DNA of 53,992 bases from positions 1-53,992 of the forward strand of contig CAUJIP010000025.1 in the NCBI GenBank assembly GCA_963205235.1, in the 5' to 3' direction. Both the position numbers and the translations under genes were made by a program. Shown piece after piece: positions 41,323-49,817 of the stretch (position 1 is its first letter; each line of letters starts with the position of its first letter). This DNA is from Pseudomonadota bacterium. GTDB lineage: Bacteria > Pseudomonadota > Alphaproteobacteria > Rhodobacterales > Rhodobacteraceae. The notes below the pieces were generated by a model, which saw only the letters and a program-made list of their open reading frames with translations, searched no databases and was not told the origin of the DNA.

Positions 41323-42660
41323 TCATGTCAGAATTTGTCGCACCGATGCGGCATAGAACGCCAAAAGGTCGGCCTCCTTGGCGACCGGCTGCAAATCCTT
41401 GCCGACCAGCCCGCGGTTGATCAGTGGGTCAAGCCCCTCTTGCAGCACGCCCTCGATGGTGGTCGGCAATTTCAGTGCCGCACCCGCCGCTTTAAGCCGT
41501 TCTATCAGTACCTCGATCCGCCCGACCAGTTCGTCGCGCGTGGCTGCCCCGTGGCCCAACGCCTCGGCCACCAAGGGGACCGGCAGGACCGGAACCACCG
41601 ACCCGATCGCCGTCATCAGCTTTTCGCCCAATGACGTGACCGTTCCGCCAGCAGCCAGATGCACCCGCAGCGAAATAGGCCCGCCAAAACTTGCCGCCGC
41701 CGTCCCGAACCCTTGCGTCTTGCCCCGCATGCGCCGCCACAGAAACCGCAATGCATGGCCTGCCACCCAAAAGGGCCGATTGCGGAACTGGCGCTTTTCG
41801 CTTTTCGCCGCCTCGACCAATACCCGGTCTTCCAGCACCCGGTCATACGCCAGCGCAACGGGAATGAAGACCACGTCCCGCTCATCCGGGGTCCAGCCAT
41901 CGACGATATAGCTTAGCAACCCCAACTTCGCCGGGCCGACCCGCCCGTCCAGCGACAAGCCACCTTCGGGGAAGATCGCCTGGGTCGTGCCCTCTTCGGT
42001 TGCCATCTGCACATAGCGTGCAAGCACCCGGCGATACAGAGTATTGCGACTGCTGCGCCGGATGAAGAAGGCCCCCATCGACCGGATCAGCGCACTCAAT
42101 GGCCAGACCCGCGCCCATTCACCCACCGCATAGCTGACCGCTGACCGATCCGCGACAAGCCAGGTCACCAGAACATAGTCAAGGTTCGACCGGTGGTTCA
42201 TCACGAAAACCACTGCCGCCTTTGGGTCGATATGCCCCAAATCCTCATTGACCTGCCCGACCCGGACCTTGAACAAAAGGCCGCTCAGCCACTTTGCCGC
42301 CCTGGTGCCAAAGCCGAAATAGACCGTCGCCGAAAAGCCCGGCACGATCTCGCGCGCATAGCGCCGCGCTTCTTGAAAGGCGACATCATTGGGGATGCCG
42401 GCAGAGGTCGCATGGGCCATTGCCGCCTCGACCACCCTGGCATCATAAGACAGCCGCGCCACCATGTCGGACCGCCGTGCCAGCTTGAAGAGGTCGATCT
42501 TGCGATCAAGCCGTGCGTTCAACCGCGCCAGCGCCTTCTCTGCCCGCCGTCGAAAGAACCAGCGGACCGAAGGGAACAGGAAATGCGTGGCAAAGCTGGC
42601 CCCGGCAAAGCCAAGGATCAGGATCAAAAGCCAAAGGGGAACCTCGACCGGGCGAAACAT
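41323..42660 (-). CDS. Glycerol-3-phosphate/lysophosphatidic acid acyltransferase-like protein
   Basis: The 445-residue protein has one N-terminal membrane segment (LWLLILILGFAGASFATHFLF) and the PlsB/PlsC-type acyltransferase motifs in order: FVMNHRSNLDYVLV (HRSxxD, catalytic), MGAFFIRRSS, AIFPEGGLSLDG, and FIPVALAYDRVLE. The catalytic region and extra C-terminal domain resemble the large PlsB-type more than PlsC (~250 residues), but it is shorter than E. coli PlsB (~800). It should act at the membrane in phospholipid synthesis. Three genes separate it from ecm. It lies between a lipoprotein gene and a small membrane protein gene on the same strand. Confidence 0.88.
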   Translation of the reverse strand: MFRPVEVPLWLLILILGFAGASFATHFLFPSVRWFFRRRAEKALARLNARLDRKIDLFKLARRSDMVARLSYDARVVEAAMAHATSAGIPNDVAFQEARRYAREIVPGFSATVYFGFGTRAAKWLSGLLFKVRVGQVNEDLGHIDPKAAVVFVMNHRSNLDYVLVTWLVADRSAVSYAVGEWARVWPLSALIRSMGAFFIRRSSRNTLYRRVLARYVQMATEEGTTQAIFPEGGLSLDGRVGPAKLGLLSYIVDGWTPDERDVVFIPVALAYDRVLEDRVLVEAAKSEKRQFRNRPFWVAGHALRFLWRRMRGKTQGFGTAAASFGGPISLRVHLAAGGTVTSLGEKLMTAIGSVVPVLPVPLVAEALGHGAATRDELVGRIEVLIERLKAAGAALKLPTTIEGVLQEGLDPLINRGLVGKDLQPVAKEADLLAFYAASVRQILT

Positions 42661-42683
42661 GATCCCCCGCTCAACCCGACCGC

Positions 42684-43115
42684 TTAGCCAAAGGCCAGAA
42701 CCGCCGATGCCACGACCGCAGCCAGAAGCCCGATGCTGACCATCGACATTTTCCGCGCCATCAGTGCGGCCTGGTGATCCCCGCTCAATGCACGCGCGCC
42801 CAGCCGCTTGTTGACGACGATCACCGCAATCAGCGCCGCAACCAGGACAAGCTTGACATAGAACCAGAAGCTGTGGCCCCCAAAGCCGTTGTATTTGCTG
42901 AAAGTCAGGATCAGCCCGGTCAGGATCAGCGTGCCGCTGCCGACGCTGCCAACCTTTGAAAAGACTTGGATCACCTGCCCCAGCGCGGGCCTTGCGACGG
43001 GATCAGCCGAAGGAATCCGCGCTGCCGTCAGCGGGATGCCAAAGGCCGCCACCCCGCCCAAAGCCAGCGCCATGAAATGCAGCCAGAACAGCAGGTCGTT
43101 CAACAGGTCCATCAT
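42684..43115 (-). CDS. Four-helix membrane protein of unknown function
   Basis: The 143-residue protein has four hydrophobic segments (about residues 5-25, 55-72, 85-102, 118-140). Between them lie short polar loops (SADPVARPALGQVIQ; GFGGHSFWFY). Conserved polar residues (a His in the helix-one LHFMALALGG and a Lys after segment two) recall CopD-like or DUF2214-like families, but I cannot place it surely. The start is one of two adjacent ATGs (43115 or 43112) behind GGAGGGG. It starts 71 bases from the exported protein's stop and reads into the acyltransferase gene. Confidence 0.7.
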   Translation of the reverse strand: MMDLLNDLLFWLHFMALALGGVAAFGIPLTAARIPSADPVARPALGQVIQVFSKVGSVGSGTLILTGLILTFSKYNGFGGHSFWFYVKLVLVAALIAVIVVNKRLGARALSGDHQAALMARKMSMVSIGLLAAVVASAVLAFG

Positions 43116-43186
43116 CCCCTCCAGGTTTCAGGCTATCCAAGACCGGCGGGCTTGCGTCTGTCAATTGCCGCCTGCCAAAGGCCGGA

Positions 43187-43627
43187 CTATTCGCCGCCGC
43201 AGGTGACCTTGCCTGACAGGGTGAAAACCTCTCCTGTCTCGCCGTCAAAGACTGACAGGACATAGTCGCCCGCATAGGTCAGCTCGTCCTCGGTCGCTTC
43301 GGTCTTCAGGATCAGATCAAAGCTTGCATAGGGATCGTCGCCTGCCGTCTCGGCATAGAAATGCAGACGCAGTTCAGGGTGATCCAGCCAGTGATGGACC
43401 AGCCCGGCCGAAAGGTCGGGCTTGCGCAGCGCCTCGGGGACGACTTCGGCCAAAAGGTCGGCCTCGGCGTGATAGCCCAGGATCGCGCCGCCCATACCGC
43501 GCGAGATCGTGCCCGAGACCGAAAACGACAGGTTCGCATCGTCGATCATGCAGTCGAAACCGCCGGTCGCACTGGCTCCCGAAGCCGCCGCGATCAGCAA
43601 TCCCGTTGCAAACACCAGTTGCCGCAT
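43187..43627 (-). CDS. Small exported protein, unknown function
   Basis: The 146-residue product starts with a signal peptide (MRQLVFATGLLIAAASGASA). The mature part has a beta-rich look: FDCMIDDANLSFSVSGTISRG, DDPYASFDLILKTEATEDEL and VLSVFDGETGEVFTLSGKVTC, with two cysteines that could form one disulfide. I recognise no family. The start is one of two consecutive ATGs (43630/43627) behind AGGAGG; spacing favours the second. Ecm is divergent from it across a 180-base gap, which holds the ecm promoter. Confidence 0.75.
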   Translation of the reverse strand: MRQLVFATGLLIAAASGASATGGFDCMIDDANLSFSVSGTISRGMGGAILGYHAEADLLAEVVPEALRKPDLSAGLVHHWLDHPELRLHFYAETAGDDPYASFDLILKTEATEDELTYAGDYVLSVFDGETGEVFTLSGKVTCGGE

Positions 43628-43734
43628 CATTCCCTCCTGCCTGTTCGTTCCGGAACTCAAGCACTGCCACCCTGCGCGCGGTCTGTCACGGCATGATCTC
43701 CTGACCCCGTGACGCAGATGCCGCAGCGCAGCGA

Positions 43735-43764
43735 TTGACATTATCCGAAAGTTTCGCCTATCTG
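43735..43764 (+). promoter_or_regulatory. Candidate ecm promoter with a nested palindrome
   Basis: TTGACA (43735-43740) and TATCTG (43759-43764) are spaced 18 bases and fit a housekeeping promoter 45 bases upstream of the ecm ATG. Between them lies CGAAAGTTTCG (43746-43756), a perfect 11-bp palindrome around the central base, where a bound protein would block RNA polymerase. Confidence 0.55.
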
Positions 43765-43808
43765 CTCCTTGACGAAACAAAATTACCCGCTCGACTCAGA
43801 GGCCGTTC

Positions 43809-45782
43809 ATGACCAGCGAACCCCGGACCCGCGAAAATCCCTGGCTTTTCCGCACCTATGCCGGCCATTCCACAGCCGCTGCTTCGAACGCGCTGTATCG
43901 CGGGAACCTTGCCAAGGGTCAGACGGGCCTGTCCGTGGCCTTCGATCTGCCCACCCAGACCGGCTATGACAGCGATGACCCCCGCAGCCGGGGCGAGGTC
44001 GGCAAGGTCGGTGTCCCCGTGGCGCATCTGGGCGACATGCGGGCCCTGTTTCAGGATATCCCGCTGGAACAGATGAATACCTCGATGACGATCAACGCCA
44101 CCGCCCCCTGGCTTTTGGCGCTGTACATCGCCGTGGCCGAGGAACAGGGCGCAGATATCTCGAAACTGCAAGGCACCGTTCAGAACGACATCATCAAGGA
44201 ATACCTGTCGCGCGGAACCTATATCCTGCCGCCGCAGCCATCCTTGCGCCTGATCACCGACGTTGCCGCCTATACCGGCCAGCACCTGCCGAAATGGAAC
44301 CCGATGAACGTCTGCAGCTATCACTTGCAAGAGGCTGGGGCCACGCCAGAGCAGGAACTGGCCTTTGCATTGGCCACTGCCTGCGCCGTGCTGGATGATC
44401 TGAAAGTGAAAGTTTCAGCGGCGGATTTCCCCGGAATGGTGGGAAGAATGTCGTTTTTTGTAAATGCAGGCATCCGCTTCGTGACCGAGCTTTGCAAGAT
44501 GCGCGCTTTTACCGAGCTTTGGGACCAGCTTCTGGAAACCCGCTATGGCATCACCGACGCCCGGCACCGCCGCTTCCGTTATGGGGTCCAGGTAAACTCG
44601 CTTGGCCTGACCGAACAGCAGCCGGAAAACAACGTCACCCGCATCCTCTTGGAGATGCTGGCCGTCACCCTGTCAAAGAACGCCCGCGCCCGCGCCGTCC
44701 AGCTTCCCGCCTGGAATGAGGCTTTGGGCCTGCCCCGCCCCTTCGATCAGCAATGGTCGCTTCGGATGCAGCAGATCCTGGCCTATGAAACCGACCTTCT
44801 GGAATATGACGACCTTTTTGACGGCAACCCCGCCATCGACCGCAAAGTTGCCGCGCTTAAAGCCGGGGCCCTGCAGGAACTGGCCGACATCGACGCGATG
44901 GGCGGGGCGGTTGCGGCCATCGGATATATGAAATCCCGTCTGGTGGATTCGAACGCCGACCGCCTGGCCCGCATCGAATCCGGCGAAACTGTGGTCGTCG
45001 GTGTGAACCGCTTTACCACCACCGAGCCCTCGCCCCTGACCACCGGCGACAGCCTGATCATGCAGTCCGACCCACGCGCCGAGGCCGACCAATGCGCCCG
45101 CCTGACCCAGTGGCGCGCGCAACGCGACTCTGACGCAGTCAGCAAGGCAATCGCCGCACTGCGGCAGGCGGCCGAGACCGGCGCAAACATCATGCCAGCC
45201 TCCATCGCCTGCGCCAAAGCGGGCGTCACCACCGGCGAATGGGGCGCCGCGATGCGAGGGCTTTACGGCGAATACCGCGCGCCGACCGGCGTGTCGAAGA
45301 ACCCGTCGAACCGCACCGAAGGGCTTGAACCCGTCCGCGATGCCGTCGCCAAGGCCGCCGCCCAGCTCGGCCACGCGCCGCGCCTTCTTCTTGGCAAGCC
45401 CGGCCTAGATGGCCATTCCAACGGCGCCGAACAGATCGCCGCCCGCGCCCGCGATTGCGGCATGGACATCACCTATGACGGCATCCGCCTGACCCCTGCC
45501 GAAATCGTTGCCCGCGCCGCAGAACAGGCCCCCGATATCATCGGCCTGTCCATCCTGTCCGGCAGCCACCTGCCGCTGATCCGGGAAACGCTGGACCTTC
45601 TGGCAAAGGCGGGCCTGTCCCGCATTCCCCTGGTCGTCGGGGGGATCATTCCGGACGATGATGCCCGCACCTTGTCTGCCATGGGCGTCGCCAAGGTCTA
45701 CACGCCGAAGGATTTCCAGCTGAACCAGATCATGCTGGACCTGGTCGCACTGGCGGTCCCCGACCCGGTCGCGGCCGAGTAG
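43809..45782 (+). CDS. ecm: Ethylmalonyl-CoA mutase (B12-dependent)
   Basis: Ecm converts (2R)-ethylmalonyl-CoA to (2S)-methylsuccinyl-CoA in the ethylmalonyl-CoA pathway, using adenosylcobalamin. The 657-residue protein has the substrate domain (about 1-500; SVAFDLPTQTGYDSDDP, TMTINATAPWLLALY, QNDIIKEYLSRGTYI) and a C-terminal B12-binding domain with the base-off motif GLDGHSNGAEQIA (about 531). It is longer in the substrate domain than small mutase subunits. The TTT-rich stretch near 44450 is ordinary coding. The start ATG 43809 is the only sensible one. Pairs with ccrA. Confidence 0.96.
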   Translation: MTSEPRTRENPWLFRTYAGHSTAAASNALYRGNLAKGQTGLSVAFDLPTQTGYDSDDPRSRGEVGKVGVPVAHLGDMRALFQDIPLEQMNTSMTINATAPWLLALYIAVAEEQGADISKLQGTVQNDIIKEYLSRGTYILPPQPSLRLITDVAAYTGQHLPKWNPMNVCSYHLQEAGATPEQELAFALATACAVLDDLKVKVSAADFPGMVGRMSFFVNAGIRFVTELCKMRAFTELWDQLLETRYGITDARHRRFRYGVQVNSLGLTEQQPENNVTRILLEMLAVTLSKNARARAVQLPAWNEALGLPRPFDQQWSLRMQQILAYETDLLEYDDLFDGNPAIDRKVAALKAGALQELADIDAMGGAVAAIGYMKSRLVDSNADRLARIESGETVVVGVNRFTTTEPSPLTTGDSLIMQSDPRAEADQCARLTQWRAQRDSDAVSKAIAALRQAAETGANIMPASIACAKAGVTTGEWGAAMRGLYGEYRAPTGVSKNPSNRTEGLEPVRDAVAKAAAQLGHAPRLLLGKPGLDGHSNGAEQIAARARDCGMDITYDGIRLTPAEIVARAAEQAPDIIGLSILSGSHLPLIRETLDLLAKAGLSRIPLVVGGIIPDDDARTLSAMGVAKVYTPKDFQLNQIMLDLVALAVPDPVAAE

Positions 45783-45902
45783 AACATCGGTCAAGCCCTT
45801 CGGACAGCGTCAAAATCCGCGCCTAATTGATGCAAGTCAATTCACGATGACCCTCGACTCCCTAGCTTGCCGTCAAGATTAACGCCAACGGGATTGTCGG
45901 CC

Positions 45903-46277
45903 ATGTTCGAACGCCTGCGTGCCATGCTGCATCACCATGCCGAAGCAGCAGAAATTGACGCCCTCACTGATCGCGACCTTGACGATCTGGGCATGACCCG
46001 TGACCAGCTGCGGGCTTTTCTGCGCATGCCCAAGGACATTGGCCAACGGGTTACTGCCATGGCGGCAATCTTTGGCGTCTCGGAAGTGGAGCTCAAGCGT
46101 GACCATTCGCAGTGGCTCGACTTTCTGACCGTTTGCGGCCACTGCGCCGACCGCACCGCCTGCGCCTCGGAACTTTCCAAGGGCGACGCCGCCCATGCCG
46201 CCGACTGCGGGTTCTGCGGGAACCGCGAAAGCTTTGGCGAGCTTCGCCGTCGCCCTGCCCCTGTCGCTGCTAGATAG
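45903..46277 (+). CDS. DUF6455-like small protein with a DUF1127-like start
   Basis: The 124-residue protein begins with a DUF1127-like helix pattern (LTDRDLDDLGMTRDQLRAF) and ends with a cysteine cluster, CGHCADRTACASEL and CGFCGNRESF, typical of the Rhodobacteraceae DUF6455 family. The six cysteines could bind a metal, but no metal has been shown here. The ATG at 45903 opens the MFERLRAML sequence. It follows ecm after 120 bases and is probably transcribed from its own promoter. It has no membrane segment. Confidence 0.85.
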   Translation: MFERLRAMLHHHAEAAEIDALTDRDLDDLGMTRDQLRAFLRMPKDIGQRVTAMAAIFGVSEVELKRDHSQWLDFLTVCGHCADRTACASELSKGDAAHAADCGFCGNRESFGELRRRPAPVAAR

Positions 46278-46355
46278 ACAGGGTCGGGAATTCCAGCCTA
46301 CGCCAGTCGCCGCGAATGGCGTAAACCCATTCCAGACCAACGGAAAGGTTTCGCC

Positions 46356-46646
46356 ATGTATCGCGCCCTGCTTCTGACCTTCGCTCTCGGCCTGACCCCG
46401 GCCTTCGCTGAAGACATCGGTGCGCCGATCCTTGACGGTCTGCCAACCTGCGACGGGGCCTGCCCTGAACCCACCGTCACCGCGATGAGCAGCGACCTTG
46501 ATGGCGACGCCGATGCCGAATATTTCGACGTGATGGACACCGAGGCCGAACTCACCCTGGCCGAAGCCGGCTGCACCGTCGATATCGGCGCGACCTGTGT
46601 CATGGCGATTGATGATCTTTCGACTGACGCCGCGCATCAGCTTTAA
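46356..46646 (+). CDS. Small exported acidic protein
   Basis: The 96-residue protein has a signal peptide (MYRALLLTFALGLTPAFA) and a very acidic mature chain (SSDLDGDADAEYFDVMDTEAE), with four cysteines (CDGACPEP, AGCTVD, ATCVMA) that could form two disulfides. I recognise no family. The ggaaagg sequence upstream supports the ATG at 46356. It lies between the DUF6455 and deoD genes, all on the plus strand. The overlapping long minus-strand frame is a shadow. Confidence 0.7.
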   Translation: MYRALLLTFALGLTPAFAEDIGAPILDGLPTCDGACPEPTVTAMSSDLDGDADAEYFDVMDTEAELTLAEAGCTVDIGATCVMAIDDLSTDAAHQL

Positions 46647-46718
46647 GCCGCAGCCACCCCTTGCCAAGCCCAGCCCGCGCCCGCTTAATGGCCAGATCAT
46701 CCGGCCAAAGGGGAACCC

Positions 46719-47423
46719 ATGACCTTTCACATCGGCGCAAAGCCCGGCGATATCGCCGAAACCGTTCTTCTGCCCGGTGACCCCTACCGCGCCCGCTGGG
46801 CCGCGCAGACCTTTCTGAAGGACGCAGTTCTGGTGAACGAGGTGCGGGGGATGCTGGGCTATACCGGCACCTGGAACGGCCATCGCGTCACGATCCACGG
46901 CAGCGGCATGGGGATGCCGTCGCTGTCGATTTATGTGAACGAACTGATCCGCGACTATGGTGCCAAAACGCTGATCCGCGTGGGGTCGACCGGGGCGCTG
47001 CCCGAACATGTCAAGGTCCGCGACGTCATCCTTGCCCAGACCTGCTCGACCATCGGCAGTCCTTCGCGCAGCATCTTCCGAGAACTGAACTTCGCCCCCT
47101 GTGCCGATTTCGGCCTGCTTGCCAAGGCCCATGCTGCCGCCCTTGCCAAGGGCACCCCGGTCCATGTCGGCGGCATCTTTTCGTCCGATACCTTCTACGA
47201 CGAACGCCCGGACCTGACCGCCGAACTGAAACGCCACGGCTGCCTTGGGGTCGAGATGGAAGCCGCCGAGCTTTACATGCTCGCCGCTCGCCATGGGGCC
47301 CGTGCATTGGCTGTCCTGACAGTGTCTGACCACATCACGACAGGCGAGGCACTGCCCGCCGACCAACGTGAACGGAGCTTCGGCGCGATGATCGAAATCG
47401 CGCTGACGGCGGCCTTCAGCTGA
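46719..47423 (+). CDS. deoD: Purine nucleoside phosphorylase, DeoD type
   Basis: DeoD splits purine nucleosides with phosphate to a base and ribose-1-phosphate. The 234-residue protein has the hexameric trimer-of-dimers signature [48 protein letters not shown] and the catalytic Asp in [11 protein letters not shown] (E. coli Asp204). The ATG at 46719 follows aagggga. It is separated from the exported-protein gene by 72 bases. A hairpin after its stop overlaps the LysR stop. Confidence 0.95.
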   Translation: MTFHIGAKPGDIAETVLLPGDPYRARWAAQTFLKDAVLVNEVRGMLGYTGTWNGHRVTIHGSGMGMPSLSIYVNELIRDYGAKTLIRVGSTGALPEHVKVRDVILAQTCSTIGSPSRSIFRELNFAPCADFGLLAKAHAAALAKGTPVHVGGIFSSDTFYDERPDLTAELKRHGCLGVEMEAAELYMLAARHGARALAVLTVSDHITTGEALPADQRERSFGAMIEIALTAAFS

Positions 47424-47465
47424 AAAGGAACTGCGGTCTTCTGCCCTGCAAGCGTGATCAAGTGT

Positions 47466-47491
47466 CTAGGAAATACTCTGCGATTTCCTAG
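47466..47491. terminator. Shared hairpin between deoD and the LysR gene
   Basis: CTAGGAAAT and ATTTCCTAG form a perfect 9-bp stem around an 8-base loop. It lies between two convergent genes and overlaps the LysR stop codon. It is a candidate bidirectional terminator, although no long T-run follows. Confidence 0.6.
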
Positions 47492-48363
47492 ATATGCATC
47501 AAATGTCCGGCCAGAAAGTCAGCCACCTGCGCGCCAGCCCCACCCCGCTGCATCGGGCGCGCCGACCACAGCCGGAACCCCGATGACAGGTTGACCCGCT
47601 GCGCGAATGGCGCAACCAACGCCCCCCGCGCCAGATGCCCCGCCACCAGCGGCCCGTGCCCCATCAGCACCCCGGCCCCGTTCACCGCCTCTTCCACCGC
47701 CAGCGCGTATAGCGAAAAGACCGGCCCCCGCACCGGCACATCAGCCCCCACCGCTGCCAGCCATTTCTCCCAATCCCGGTCCCAGGCCGTATCCGACAGA
47801 CAGGGCACCGACCCAAGGTCCTCCACTCGGCGCAACCGCGCGGCAAGCGCAGGAGAGCACACCGGAAACAGCTCGTCCTCCGCCACCAGCCTGCCACCGC
47901 TATCCGCCGGAAACAGGCTCAGATCATGCAGGCTGCGCTTCAGGTTCGGTGGGGCCTCCAGCGCGGTGATCGACACCGAAATCTCTGGCGCCGCCGCCCG
48001 CAGGCTTGGCAAACGGGGCGACAGCCACAATTGCGCAATCGCAGGCAGCGTCGCGATATGCACCTCTTGCGGCAGAGCCAGCGCCCGCATCCGCGCCTCG
48101 GCCCCGGCCAGCGCATCGAAGGCCCCGGTCAATTCTTCCACCGCCGCAAGGCCCAGAGCCGTCAGCCGCACCCCCCGCGCCTGCCGTTCGAACAAGGCCG
48201 CGCCCAGCCGGTCCTCCAGCGCCTTCACATGCGCCGTCACCGCCCCCGGCGTCACCCCCAGCTCTGCCGCCGCCAGCGTGAACGCCCCCGTCCGCGCCGC
48301 CGCCTCGAAGGCACGCAGCGCGTTCAATGGCAACCGGGTAAGAGGTGGGGGCGCGACGGGCAT
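47488..48363 (-). CDS. LysR-type transcriptional regulator
   Basis: The 291-residue protein has the LysR helix-turn-helix (residues ~18-60: LRAFEAAARTGAFTLAAAEL; VTPGAVTAHVKALEDRLG) and a substrate-binding co-inducer domain. It resembles GcvA-type regulators. It is divergently arranged to the SHMT-like gene, with the ATGs 88 bases apart; LysR proteins usually control such divergent genes. Two TAATTTTCC direct repeats lie in the gap. The co-inducer is unknown, but the SHMT-like product suggests an amino acid. Confidence 0.93.
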   Translation of the reverse strand: MPVAPPPLTRLPLNALRAFEAAARTGAFTLAAAELGVTPGAVTAHVKALEDRLGAALFERQARGVRLTALGLAAVEELTGAFDALAGAEARMRALALPQEVHIATLPAIAQLWLSPRLPSLRAAAPEISVSITALEAPPNLKRSLHDLSLFPADSGGRLVAEDELFPVCSPALAARLRRVEDLGSVPCLSDTAWDRDWEKWLAAVGADVPVRGPVFSLYALAVEEAVNGAGVLMGHGPLVAGHLARGALVAPFAQRVNLSSGFRLWSARPMQRGGAGAQVADFLAGHLMHI

Positions 48364-48367
48364 GACT

Positions 48368-48391
48368 TAATTTTCCTGACCCTAATTTTCC
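48368..48391. promoter_or_regulatory. TAATTTTCC direct repeats in the LysR/SHMT-like promoter
   Basis: TAATTTTCC occurs at 48368-48376 and 48383-48391, 15 bases apart, in the otherwise GC-rich divergent promoter between the LysR and the SHMT-like gene. It may be the regulator's binding region or contain promoter elements. Confidence 0.45.
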
Positions 48392-48451
48392 GCAGAACTG
48401 ATTTGTCCGCAAGCCCCCCCTCCGCCTACCCTGCCATAAAAGGAGATCACC

Positions 48452-49765
48452 ATGCCCCACCTCGCCCCCCGCCCCTGGGTCCCGACCGAGACCTACATCC
48501 AGCGCCTTGCCACCGACGCAGGCCAACCCTCCGCGAAAGTCGCGGCCCGCCTCGACGCCCTCATCGCGCGCAACCTGGAAATCCACGATCAGGACTGCTT
48601 CAACCTGAACCCCGCGACCAATGTGATGAACCCAAGGGCCGAGGCCGCCCTCGCCTCCGGCATCGGCTCGCGCCCCTCCCTTGGCTACCCAGGCGACAAG
48701 TACGAAATGGGGCTTGAAGCCATCGAGGAAATCGAGGTGATCGCCGCCGAGCTTGCCGCCGAGGTCTTCCACGCGAAATACGCCGAAATCCGCGTCGCCT
48801 CCGGCGCTTTGGCGAACCTTTACGGCTTCATGGCGCTGGCGAAACCCGGCGACAGCATCATCGCACCGCCCGGCACCATCGGCGGCCACGTCACCCACCA
48901 CAAGGCGGGCTGTGCGGGCCTTTACGGCCTGACCACCCACGCCGCGCCCATCGACGCCGATGGCTTTACCCTTGATCTGGAAGCGCTTCACGACCTTGCC
49001 CACGCGGTCCGCCCCAAAGTCATCACCGTCGGCGGCAGCCTGAACCTGTTCCCGCATCCGGTGGCCGAAGTCCGCAAGATCGCCGACCAGGTGGGCGCGA
49101 AAGTCCTCTTCGACGCGGCCCATCAGTGCGGCATCATCGCAGGCGGCGCTTGGGCCAACCCGCTGACCGAAGGCGCGCATCTGATGACGATGTCGACCTA
49201 CAAATCCCTCGGTGGCCCCGCCGGCGGCCTGATCGTCACCAACGACGCCGAGATTGCCGAACGCCTCGACGCCATCGCCTTCCCCGGCCTGACCGCCAAC
49301 TTCGACGCCGCGAAATCTGCCGCCCTCGCCTACACCCTCCTCGATTGGCGTGACCATGGCGCTGCCTATGCCAAGGCGATGATCGACCTCTCCCGCGCGC
49401 TCGCCACCGAACTCACCAAGCTCGGCCTCCCCGTCTTTGCCGCCGACCGGGGTGCCACCACCTCGCACCAGTTCGCTATCGAGGCTGCGGCCTTCGGCGG
49501 TGGTCAGGCCGCCTCGAAAACCCTGCGGAAGGCAGGCTTCCTCGCCTGCGGCATCGGCCTTCCCATCCCCGATGTCCCAGGCGACATGAACGGCCTGAGG
49601 ATCGGCACACCCGAGCTTGTCCGCCGTGGCGTCACCCCCGCCGACACCCCGGCCCTCGCCGCCCTCATTGCCGAGGGGCTGCGGTCCAACGCCCCCGAAA
49701 CCGTCGCGCCCCGCACAAAGGCGCTGCGGGCGAAATTTCAGAACCTGCACTTCATCAACCCTTGA
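48452..49765 (+). CDS. SHMT-like PLP enzyme (not the housekeeping GlyA)
   Basis: The 437-residue protein is a fold-type I PLP enzyme close to serine hydroxymethyltransferase: NLNPATNVMNPRAEAAL and GYPGDKYEMG at the start, FDAAHQCGIIAGGAW, and STYKSLGGPAGG with the PLP lysine at residue 251 (GlyA has TTHKTLRGPRGG). It differs enough from GlyA to suggest a special substrate. Relatives in Paracoccus act on alpha-methylserine (as I recall), and aldolases of this group exist. AGGAG precedes the ATG. An aldo/keto reductase gene follows by 53 bases. The LysR regulator is probably its controller. Confidence 0.85.
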   Translation: MPHLAPRPWVPTETYIQRLATDAGQPSAKVAARLDALIARNLEIHDQDCFNLNPATNVMNPRAEAALASGIGSRPSLGYPGDKYEMGLEAIEEIEVIAAELAAEVFHAKYAEIRVASGALANLYGFMALAKPGDSIIAPPGTIGGHVTHHKAGCAGLYGLTTHAAPIDADGFTLDLEALHDLAHAVRPKVITVGGSLNLFPHPVAEVRKIADQVGAKVLFDAAHQCGIIAGGAWANPLTEGAHLMTMSTYKSLGGPAGGLIVTNDAEIAERLDAIAFPGLTANFDAAKSAALAYTLLDWRDHGAAYAKAMIDLSRALATELTKLGLPVFAADRGATTSHQFAIEAAAFGGGQAASKTLRKAGFLACGIGLPIPDVPGDMNGLRIGTPELVRRGVTPADTPALAALIAEGLRSNAPETVAPRTKALRAKFQNLHFINP

Positions 49766-49817
49766 CCTATCGGGTCCGTCGCCGTTTCCTTCCGTCCCCG
49801 AACGGCAGGAGACGGCG

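Noticed and set aside
45879-47366. 495-codon open frame on the minus strand
   Set aside because: It is antisense to three plus-strand genes including deoD, with no recognisable protein motif.
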